From the NCBI GenBank assembly GCA_965232975.1, contig CBDDRG010000299.1, positions 1-7,199 of the forward strand: DNA of 7,199 bases. The letters are read 5' to 3'. The translations under genes and the position numbers were made by a program. Positions 1 through 5,344 of this stretch are shown piece by piece (position 1 is the stretch's first letter; every line of letters starts with the position of its first letter). The notes under the pieces were generated by a model, which saw only the letters and a list, made by a program, of their open reading frames with translations, searched no databases and was not told the origin of the DNA. The DNA is from CBDDRG01 sp965232975. GTDB lineage: Bacteria; Pseudomonadota; Gammaproteobacteria; Pseudomonadales; Porticoccaceae.

Positions 1-107
1 AGAATTGGCGTCGCCTGCGTGGTTTTGATTACCTGGCGAAGGTCATAACAGGCGTAAAGTTCAAGGATGGAATTGAGGTGACAAAGTCAATCAGGAACGC
101 TGCTTAA
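1..107 (+). CDS. Transposase, C-terminal 34 residues only (5' end off the window)
   Basis: An open frame enters from the window edge (first whole codon at 3) and ends at TAA 105-107. The 34 residues include LRGFDYLAKVITGVKFKDGI, which is the kind of C-terminus (R-G-x3-L-x-x-V-I-x-G-V-K-F-x-D-G-I) I associate with IS256/mutator-type transposases. The DDE catalytic residues would lie upstream and are not visible. It converges with the lipoprotein gene on the other strand and overlaps its last 21 bases, as expected if the lipoprotein frame now ends inside the element. It could instead be the tail of an unrelated protein, since the evidence is short. Confidence 0.5.
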   Translation, partial: NWRRLRGFDYLAKVITGVKFKDGIEVTKSIRNAA

Positions 108-140
108 ATAACTCGTAAACACCAGATTTGACAATAACTC
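1..140 (+). mobile_element. Right end of an insertion sequence, probably IS256-like
   Basis: The stretch carries the C-terminal end of a transposase-like reading frame and then, about 30 bases after its stop codon, an A/T-rich end at roughly 115-140. Read on the - strand from 140 this end begins GAGTTATTGTCAAATCTGG, which resembles from memory the terminal inverted repeats of IS256-family elements (typically GAGT...TGTCAAA...). The boundary at 140/141 falls inside the reading frame of the neighbouring lipoprotein gene, so the element seems to have landed in that gene; 141-149 would be one copy of the target duplication. The left end of the element is outside the window. Family assignment is from memory of terminal sequences and protein ends, not from a search. 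Confidence 0.5.
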
Positions 141-821
141 AGTTTTCTCAAAGTCGTACCGTACCGTTTGGTTTGCCTGATAGCATGTCATCGGCCGAAG
201 GGAAGCATCATGCTTCAACTGGACTAAATGATTTTCAAGTTCACGAAGTGCGGATTGCTCATCAGATAATGCGGATTTTATATCAATAATATCTCCCTTA
301 ATTCTGGTAGCCTTAATCGTATCAATGTCATCGGATAGAGCATTAGCCAACTTTGTTAACGTTTCCTTCTCTATATATATCGCAGTAAGCTCTTCTTGCC
401 ACTGCCTAAGCAAACCATTGTAGTCGCTCTCAGTTGTGGGCATTAACGTCAAGTTTGATATGCTCCCTGAGTTTGTTGGAAACATAAGCACAACGTTCCC
501 ACCTTCTTTTCTACCGTTTATTACAAGGTCTCCAAAAAGCCTATCAACGGTTAAGGTAATAGCATTTCCGTCTGCGGTTCCGCGAAGAGGTAACGTATCG
601 CTGTCCATGCGTCCATTACCATCTGGTTCGGCAATGATAAGCGAACCAGATACGCTATCTTTGGTCTGTATTAGAGTTAAAAGAAATATCTGATGCGGCC
701 TCGAATCTGCTACAAACGTTCCGGTAAAGTTATTTTGGCCGCAGCCAGCTAGCAAATTCAAAATCGAAACTAAGCAGAAAACTCCTGCTAAGGTTGTTTT
801 TTTCAAGCCAACTCTTTTCAT
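87..821 (-). CDS. Cassette-borne lipoprotein, 3' end probably replaced by IS sequence
   Basis: The 244-residue product starts with a lipoprotein signal peptide: positive MKRVGLKK, hydrophobic core, and lipobox LAGC with the acylated cysteine at residue 27. Residues about 33-128 look like a small beta-barrel or lipocalin-like domain (short strands, G-T-F-V start, many G/T/N turns). Residues about 130-205 are a charged helical, coiled-coil-like stretch. It should be anchored in the outer or inner membrane. The function is not recognised. Base composition is clearly more A/T-rich than the operon to the right. The ATG at 821 lies only about 20 bases inside the cassette boundary, typical of integron cassettes with almost no leader. 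The last 17 codons (87-140) appear to come from the inserted IS, so the native C-terminus is lost; the gene is intact for its first 227 residues at most. Confidence 0.75.
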   Translation of the reverse strand: MKRVGLKKTTLAGVFCLVSILNLLAGCGQNNFTGTFVADSRPHQIFLLTLIQTKDSVSGSLIIAEPDGNGRMDSDTLPLRGTADGNAITLTVDRLFGDLVINGRKEGGNVVLMFPTNSGSISNLTLMPTTESDYNGLLRQWQEELTAIYIEKETLTKLANALSDDIDTIKATRIKGDIIDIKSALSDEQSALRELENHLVQLKHDASLRPMTCYQANQTVRYDFEKTELLSNLVFTSYLSSVPD

Positions 822-834
822 GGTCTGATATTCC

Positions 835-900
835 GCCTAACGTGGAAGTGAGAGGCCTGCGCGTATTTTCGCGCAGGTCCGCTCGACTGAAAGGTTATGC
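835..900 (-). other. attC: Integron attC site (66 bp)
   Basis: On the - strand the site opens with GCATAAC (900-894, R'') and closes with GTTAGGC (841-835, R'), the standard outer cores. Between them is an imperfect palindrome whose inner arms CCTGCGCG and CGCGCAGG are perfectly complementary around an AAAATA loop, flanked by weaker GAG/CTC pairing. This is the folded bottom-strand structure that integron integrases recognise. It belongs to the cassette encoding 895-1392 and is immediately followed by the lipoprotein cassette, whose ATG is at 821. Confidence 0.88.
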
Positions 901-1392
901 ATCTCTGCGGACATGCGCATTGTGGATTATCGGGTTGATGCCGTCGAGATGCCCGACATTCTTTGCGAAGGAACGGACGTTACAGTTGAATTCGATATTC
1001 CCATCGAGTGCTATCGGATTTTCGGGATGCTTCGCCGCCTGTTTAGCCGCACCATCAGGAATTGTCCCGCGAATGTAGAGAGAAGCTATTTCGCCAGAGC
1101 GAATTTTTTGTTTCTTTAAGATCGATGCATCCATCGTGGAACCGCCAAGCCAGAATCGAAAGCTGGCGCGATCCAACTCGACGGGAAATGGCGAGAGATT
1201 AATTGCCAGGAGGTGCAGAGAGAAGGACGCCGATTCACCAAGATCGACAACCGCCGAATTGTGACGTGGCCGAAGATCGACGTAGACCAACTGCGCCAAT
1301 TTCTCTTGCGTGAAATACCGGCGAAGAAGAAAACCAGGAAGCCAGCGCAGCAAACGCCAAACGCCCTGAATTGGGATGGTCTCAAGTGCCAT
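895..1392 (-). CDS. Integron cassette protein of unknown function, probable membrane-associated beta-sandwich
   Basis: The 165-residue product is not a family I can name. It begins with an amphipathic/hydrophobic segment rich in W, L and R (residues about 8-27), which could attach it to a membrane. From about residue 33 it alternates short strands in an Ig-like or other beta-sandwich pattern (VYVDLRP, SASFSLHLLAINLS, FRFWLGG, ASLYIRGTIP, GNIEFNCNV). No catalytic motif stands out. The ATG at 1392 lies about 20 bases after the cassette boundary and has only a weak Shine-Dalgarno sequence. The stop TAA (897-895) sits inside the R'' core of the following attC. These are normal features of a one-gene cassette, and they are the best evidence that the frame is real despite its unknown function. 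Confidence 0.78.
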   Translation of the reverse strand: MALETIPIQGVWRLLRWLPGFLLRRYFTQEKLAQLVYVDLRPRHNSAVVDLGESASFSLHLLAINLSPFPVELDRASFRFWLGGSTMDASILKKQKIRSGEIASLYIRGTIPDGAAKQAAKHPENPIALDGNIEFNCNVRSFAKNVGHLDGINPIIHNAHVRRDA

Positions 1393-1412
1393 GCGCGGTC
1401 ATCAACCGAGAT

Positions 1413-1490
1413 GCATAACGTCGCCATTGAGCGGCCGAGCGGGCGTGCGAAGCACGCTCGCGAAGGTCCGGCTCGAATGGCTTGTTATGC
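1413..1490 (-). other. attC: Integron attC site (78 bp)
   Basis: On the - strand the site runs from GCATAAC (1490-1484, R'') to GTTATGC (1419-1413, R'), which are exact reverse complements of each other. Inside, GCCATT pairs with AATGGC, CGAGC with GCTC, and GCGTGC with GCACGC around a TTC loop, giving a long imperfect hairpin with the few unpaired bases expected for attC. It ends the cassette that encodes the 1485-2063 membrane protein and precedes the 895-1392 cassette. Confidence 0.93.
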
Positions 1491-2063
1491 ACGGCGGGCA
1501 ATATGGTGACCGATGGGATCACTCGCTACCCAGTCGATGAACAGCACAAGGACAAGGAGAACCGCGATAAGAAGCGCGTTCACACCGAATAGGATCGCAC
1601 CAAAGCCGGCAAGATAGAGCAGGTTGATTACGATCCACCAGACGCGCCTTGAATCAAGACTAGATCTCGTAAGGACATCGACAGCCAGCCAGACGGTAGA
1701 TAAGAAGAACGCCACGAGCATGAATGCTGCGACCACCTTTGGATACTCCAGAAAGTAGATCGCGGGCGCCCAGAGCATCCATGAGAGATAACCGAGAACG
1801 AGCCCAATTTTCGCCAAGCGTCGTGCTCCCGTGTCATCCTTGAATTTGCCGGATTCGATGTCAGCGAAAAAAGCGCTGTCATCGTGCATCATTTTTCCTC
1901 GGAAGAAGACGAGAAAAAATGCGATCGCTAGGCAATACACCGATGATTGGCTGAATACCCCTTCCAACCACGACCTTCGGTCAGCTTCAAAAAGAACAGC
2001 GAGCTTCGCAAGCACAGCCAGCATCGTGGCGACTGATACGCTGACGTTCAGACGATCAAGCAC
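1485..2063 (-). CDS. Integron cassette membrane protein, about six transmembrane segments
   Basis: The 192-residue product is almost entirely hydrophobic helices: about residues 7-25, 40-54, 85-104, 109-128, 140-158 and 160-180. A charged loop (residues 56-84, HDDSAFFADIESGKFKDD) follows the second segment. I recognise no family; small polytopic proteins of this kind are common in cassette arrays. GTG at 2063 is chosen as start because GGGAGA (2074-2069) lies six bases upstream and the nearby ATG at 2076 is in another frame that stops at once. The stop TAA (1487-1485) is inside the attC core. This is the first cassette of the array in reading order, with its left boundary at the GTTATGC core 2088-2082. 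Confidence 0.8.
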   Translation of the reverse strand: MLDRLNVSVSVATMLAVLAKLAVLFEADRRSWLEGVFSQSSVYCLAIAFFLVFFRGKMMHDDSAFFADIESGKFKDDTGARRLAKIGLVLGYLSWMLWAPAIYFLEYPKVVAAFMLVAFFLSTVWLAVDVLTRSSLDSRRVWWIVINLLYLAGFGAILFGVNALLIAVLLVLVLFIDWVASDPIGHHIARRA

Positions 2064-2081
2064 GACAGTCTCCCATGTAGT

Positions 2082-2137
2082 GCATAACTATAAATAGACA
2101 CCCGAAAGTCGTCTCCGATTGAACCTGACCGCCTAAC
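2082..2137 (-). other. Junction of cassette array and operon, with two integrase-core-like heptamers
   Basis: Two heptamers matching the GTTRRRY integron core lie in the same orientation on the - strand: GTTAGGC (2137-2131) and GTTATGC (2088-2082). The second is the expected 5' boundary of the first cassette. No R''-type core (RYYYAAC) or long palindrome lies upstream of it, so this is not an attC. It could be an attI-like site or a secondary insertion site. The first heptamer contains the TAG stop codon of UAAP1. No integrase gene follows. I see no strong terminator here. Confidence 0.45.
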
Positions 2138-2771
2138 CCCACACGAGCACCTCCACCGGGGTGGGATCATAAGCATTGCACGGATTGTTGAGCTGCGGGC
2201 AGTTCGAGATCAGCACCAACACGTCCATTTCCGCCCGCATTTCGACGTATTTGCCGGGGCCGGACAGGCCGTCGGCGAAGGTCAGCCCGCCTTCGGGCGT
2301 TACGGGCACGTTCATGAAGAAGTTGATGTTGGCGCCGATATCGCGTTTGTCGAGACGGCCGTCTTGCGCGCAGGCGCGCAGAAAGCTGTCGCGGCAACTG
2401 TGCATGTGGCGGGTGTGGTGGCCGTAGCGCACGCTGTTGCTCTCCTGCGCGCAGGCGCCGCCCAAGGTGTCGTGGCGGCCGCAGGTGTCGGCGGTGATGC
2501 GGAGCATGGGCGCGCCGCGATTGGAATACAGCACGCTGCCGGTGGTCAGGTACAGGCGGCGCTGGCGGCACAGGGTGCGCTGGGCGTCGTAGCGCTCGCG
2601 CGGGTTGGCGGCGCTGAAGAACAGCGTGTCCACGGCCTGATTGCCTGCCAAATCCAGTAACCGCAGTGTCTGCCCCGCCTTCAGCTCGCCGAGCCAGGGT
2701 TCGCCGGCCGCGATGGTGGTGCGCGCGATGGCGGTGGCGGGATCGAGGTTGCTGCTAATCAGGGTTGTCAT
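2133..2771 (-). CDS. Urea carboxylase-associated protein UAAP1 (DUF1989), carboxyguanidine deiminase subunit
   Basis: This 212-residue protein is one of two DUF1989 paralogues normally encoded beside urea/guanidine carboxylase; the pair has been described as a carboxyguanidine deiminase (CgdA/CgdB), which turns carboxyguanidine into allophanate and ammonia. Visible family marks are GNQAVDTLFF (43-52), LYSNRG (81-86), TADTCGRHDTLGGAC (93-107, with the Cys/His residues likely to bind metal), NINFFMNVPV (148-157) and the C-terminal block YVEMRAEMDVLVLISNCPQL followed by NNPCNAYDPTPVEVLVW. The ATG at 2771 lies 9 bases after the UAAP2 stop, with GGGA as ribosome site, so the two are co-translated. 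The stop TAG overlaps a GTTAGGC heptamer. The UAAP1/UAAP2 numbering is from length and could be swapped; family membership is secure. Confidence 0.92.
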   Translation of the reverse strand: MTTLISSNLDPATAIARTTIAAGEPWLGELKAGQTLRLLDLAGNQAVDTLFFSAANPRERYDAQRTLCRQRRLYLTTGSVLYSNRGAPMLRITADTCGRHDTLGGACAQESNSVRYGHHTRHMHSCRDSFLRACAQDGRLDKRDIGANINFFMNVPVTPEGGLTFADGLSGPGKYVEMRAEMDVLVLISNCPQLNNPCNAYDPTPVEVLVWG

Positions 2772-2780
2772 TGCCGTCCC

Positions 2781-3506
2781 TCACAGATACAGCTTCTCGG
2801 TGTTTTGAAATCCGCGTTCGTTTTCCGGCCGCGAATTGCGGCAGCGATCAGCGACGCTCGCGTCAGCCCGCTGCCGGCGCAACCTCACCGGCCTGGGTGC
2901 GTAAGCGGGCGCGGGGTCGAGCGGGTGTGGCAGCGCGGTCAGCACCACCAGCGTGGCCATGGGCGCGTACAGCTCGACATAATCGCCGGCTGCCGAATTG
3001 CCGGGGTGAAACTGAAATTCGCCGTCGGCATCGACGCCGACCTTGCTGAACAGGTTCAAGGTCATCAGCAGATCGGGCGGGCCGAGATTCCACTTGCCGA
3101 GCTCGACCAGCAGGTTGTCGGCGCCGTTGCGGTGAAAGCCGTTGCGCAAATCCTGATAGCTGCCGGCGCCGTATTTGGCTGCGACCTCGGCCGCGGTGAG
3201 CACCCCGCACAGGCTGTCGTGCCAGCCGCAGGTGTCCGCGGTGCTGGCGGCGAGCACGCCGCCCATGTCCGAATACAGGCAGTGGCCGGCGGTCAGGCGC
3301 ACCGTGTGCTGGCACTTCAGCGTATCCGGCAGGTTCAGCCGCTCGCTGTGATCGCGCGCGCTGAACAGCAGCAGGCTGACATTCGCGCCACCCTCGATGT
3401 CGGTGATGCGCAGCAACTGGCCGCGTGCGAGCACGAAGGAAGTGTGGCCGCCTCCCGGCAGGACTTCTTCGTCAAGGATCGGAAAGCGAGTGGAAGCGTC
3501 GTTCAT
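2781..3506 (-). CDS. Urea carboxylase-associated protein UAAP2 (DUF1989), carboxyguanidine deiminase subunit
   Basis: The 241-residue product is the longer DUF1989 paralogue and shares the core of its neighbour: LYSDMGG (77-83), TADTCGWHDSLCG (89-101), TLNLFSKV (149-156) and GDYVELYAPMATLVVLTALP (174-193). It has the extra C-terminal tail ending RPENERGFQNTEKLYL (226-241), which I know as typical of this subfamily. Together with UAAP1 it should form the cytoplasmic heteromeric carboxyguanidine deiminase. ATG at 3506 is preferred; an in-frame GTG at 3518 (adding MANP) is also possible because neither has a strong Shine-Dalgarno sequence. It starts about 70 bases after the ATPase gene in the same direction and is part of the same operon. 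Confidence 0.92.
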   Translation of the reverse strand: MNDASTRFPILDEEVLPGGGHTSFVLARGQLLRITDIEGGANVSLLLFSARDHSERLNLPDTLKCQHTVRLTAGHCLYSDMGGVLAASTADTCGWHDSLCGVLTAAEVAAKYGAGSYQDLRNGFHRNGADNLLVELGKWNLGPPDLLMTLNLFSKVGVDADGEFQFHPGNSAAGDYVELYAPMATLVVLTALPHPLDPAPAYAPRPVRLRRQRADASVADRCRNSRPENERGFQNTEKLYL

Positions 3507-3578
3507 GGGGTTTGCCACCGGTCTCGTTTGGAGTGCAACGCGGCTCGCAACGCAGCTTGCGGCGCGAGTCGCTCGGGG

Positions 3579-4370
3579 TCAACGCGGCGCGGTCAGCGCG
3601 CTGCTGAGATGTTCGGGCAGCGCCGCCCTGGCGGCGCGTCGATCGCGCAGGGGAATATCGTAAGTGATACGTGCGCCATAGGCATTGGGCGCCTGGGGAT
3701 CGACGCGCACCTTGTCGAATACCAGCAGCCGGGTACCCAGGCTGAAACCCTCGGACAGATCGTGGGTGACCATGAACACGGTCACCCCGGTCTCCCGCCA
3801 CAACGCCAGCAGTAACTGCTGCATGTCCTTGCGGATGCCGGGGTCGAGGGCGCCGAAGGGTTCGTCCAGCAGCAGTACGCGCGGCTTCACCACCAGCGCC
3901 TGGGCGATGGCGAGGCGCTGCTGCATACCGCCCGAAAGCTGCGCCGGATATTTGCCGAGCGCCTGACCCAGACCGACGCGGGTGAGCAACTCCGCCGCCT
4001 GGGCGCGCGCCGCGCGCTTGGCTTCACCCCACAGCCTGCCGCAGAGCTTGGCGCGCGGCAGTTCGAGGCCGAGCGCCACGTTGTCGAGCACCGACAGGTG
4101 CGGAAACACCGAGTAGCGCTGGAACACCACACCGCGGCTGGCATCGGGCTCCGCCGCCAGCGGCTCGCCGGCAAGGCGAATGCCGCCCCGGCTTGGCCTT
4201 TCCTGACCCAGCAGCAGACGCAAGAAGGTGGATTTGCCGCAGCCGGATGCGCCCACCAGGGTGCAAAAATCGCCGGCCGCGACGCTCAGGTTCAGCCGCT
4301 CCAGCACCACCTGATCGCCATATTCCTGCCACAGGTTGCTGATCTCGATAAACGCCGTTGCCGTGCTCAC
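3579..4370 (-). CDS. ABC transporter ATP-binding protein, nitrate/taurine/urea-carboxylase-linked type
   Basis: The 263-residue protein is a complete ABC ATPase: Walker A GASGCGKST (40-48), Q-loop glutamine 84, signature LSGGMQQ (145-151), Walker B VLLLDEPFGALD (165-176) and switch histidine 203 in THD. It energises import by the adjacent permease and binding protein. The start is taken as GTG 4370, although the frame is open upstream to an ATG at 4451, because the family begins near this point and because GTGA makes a 4-base overlap with the permease stop (TGA 4369-4367). This is the classic arrangement for coupled translation. The C-terminal segment after residue 220 (DPQAPNAYGARITYDIPLRD) is the short variable tail typical of uca-linked ATPases. 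The substrate is inferred from neighbours to be guanidine, urea or a related amide. Confidence 0.93.
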   Translation of the reverse strand: MSTATAFIEISNLWQEYGDQVVLERLNLSVAAGDFCTLVGASGCGKSTFLRLLLGQERPSRGGIRLAGEPLAAEPDASRGVVFQRYSVFPHLSVLDNVALGLELPRAKLCGRLWGEAKRAARAQAAELLTRVGLGQALGKYPAQLSGGMQQRLAIAQALVVKPRVLLLDEPFGALDPGIRKDMQQLLLALWRETGVTVFMVTHDLSEGFSLGTRLLVFDKVRVDPQAPNAYGARITYDIPLRDRRAARAALPEHLSSALTAPR

Positions 4371-5194
4371 GACCGGGCACCGCCCGTCACCGAACTGTGC
4401 CAGGGAAAACAGCGCTTGGTCAGCACCCGCAAGCCCCAATCCATGATCCACGCCAGCGCGGTGATCCAGATCACATAGGGCAGGATCACATCCATGGCCA
4501 GATAGCGGCGCACCAGAAAAATGCGGTAGCCGAGGCCCTCGGTGGCGGCGATGGCCTCGGCGGCGATCAGGAACAGCCAGGCCGAGCCCAGCGCCAGGCG
4601 CAGCGCGATCAGCAGGCGCGGCAGCAGTTGCGGCAGCACCACGCGCAGCATCAGCGTCCAGGTGTTGGCGCCCAGCGTCTGCGCCTTGACGATGAGTTCG
4701 GGCGGAATCTCCCGCGCCCGCTGCTCCAAGTCACGCGCGAGCACCGGGGTGATGCCGATGACGATCAGCACCACCTTCGACAGCTCGCCCAAACCGAAAA
4801 CGATGAACAGGATCGGCAATATCGCCAGCGGCGGAATCATCGACAGCACCGCGAGCAACGGCGACAGCGGCGCGCCGAACACCGGCACCGCGCCGGCGGC
4901 AAGACCCAAACCGAGGCCGAGCGCGGCGCTGATGGCAAGGCCCAGGCCGAGGCGTTGCAGGCTGGCGCCGGTGTCGCGCCAGAACAGATAGCCGCCGCTG
5001 CGCTTGTCTGCGGTGAAGGCCAGGCGCTCGACGGCGGCGGCCATGCTCGCGCCACTCGGCAAGAGTTTGTCGTTGGGGTTTTCGGCCAGTCGCGCGGCGG
5101 AGCCGAACAGGTAGGCGGCCAACAGCAGCGCGAACGGCAGCAACGCCAGCAGCAGGCGCCCGCCCCGCTCGGGCTGGCGGTTGATCAGGCGCAT
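4367..5194 (-). CDS. ABC transporter permease (BPD_transp_1 type), urea/guanidine operon
   Basis: The 275-residue inner-membrane protein has one N-terminal membrane helix (about 13-31), a periplasmic loop of about 50 residues, then about five more helices (83-107, 110-135, 138-153, 194-216, 238-256). The cytoplasmic coupling (EAA-type) loop lies between the fourth and fifth, around AQTLGANTWTLMLRVVLPQL (171-190), in the permease consensus LGA...VVLPQ..P. The ATG at 5194 has only a weak upstream GAGTGG. It overlaps the ATPase gene by four bases. The 150-base gap to the binding-protein gene holds hairpin-forming repeats. Overall similarity is to NitT/TauT family permeases (nitrate, taurine, sulfonate); the substrate comes from operon context only. 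Confidence 0.93.
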   Translation of the reverse strand: MRLINRQPERGGRLLLALLPFALLLAAYLFGSAARLAENPNDKLLPSGASMAAAVERLAFTADKRSGGYLFWRDTGASLQRLGLGLAISAALGLGLGLAAGAVPVFGAPLSPLLAVLSMIPPLAILPILFIVFGLGELSKVVLIVIGITPVLARDLEQRAREIPPELIVKAQTLGANTWTLMLRVVLPQLLPRLLIALRLALGSAWLFLIAAEAIAATEGLGYRIFLVRRYLAMDVILPYVIWITALAWIMDWGLRVLTKRCFPWHSSVTGGARS

Positions 5195-5240
5195 CGCGGG
5201 GCCACTCGCAAACTGCCAACGGCGCGGGGGCGCAGGAGTC

Positions 5241-5275
5241 CGTCATCGCGAGGCGCCGGGCGCCGAGGCGATCCA
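5241..5275. repeat. REP-like palindromic repeat between binding-protein and permease genes
   Basis: The segment CGTCATCGCGAGGCGCC...GCCGAGGCGATCCAT is a hairpin: ATCGC pairs with GCGAT and GGCGCC with GCGCC around a short GG loop. It resembles the dispersed intergenic repeat of the form CGTCATTGCGAGGAGC...GCAATCCAT found in many proteobacterial genomes. Transcribed between the first and second operon genes, such a structure often protects the upstream mRNA and lets the binding protein be made in excess. Only one copy is visible here, so its dispersed nature cannot be proved from this window. Confidence 0.55.
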
Positions 5276-5294
5276 TGGCGCGCGATGCTTGCGC

Positions 5295-5335
5295 CCGCTG
5301 TCGTGCTGCGCGCCCCCGCTGTGGCGCTGCGCGCG
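5295..5335. repeat. Imperfect tandem duplication, 21-base period
   Basis: CCGCTGTCGTGCTGCGCGCC (5295-5314) is followed by CCGCTGTGGCGCTGCGCGCG (5316-5335), matching at 17 of 20 positions. It lies in the non-coding gap directly after the stop codon of the binding-protein gene and is extremely GC-rich, so it can add secondary structure to the transcript. It is not part of any supported coding frame. Confidence 0.6.
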
Positions 5336-5344
5336 GGCGCCCGC

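Noticed and set aside
2082..2137. A third attC site at the start of the array
   Set aside because: On either strand the two heptamers are direct rather than inverted, and the sequence between them does not form the long imperfect hairpin seen at the two accepted sites.
2805..3815. A 336-codon open frame on the + strand
   Set aside because: It is antisense to UAAP2 and the ATPase, shows low-complexity A/Q/V/G composition, and has no recognisable domain.
4371..4451. Longer ATPase start at ATG 4451
   Set aside because: It would add 27 residues not typical of ABC ATPases and overlap the permease C-terminus by 85 bases, whereas GTG 4370 gives the usual 4-base overlap.
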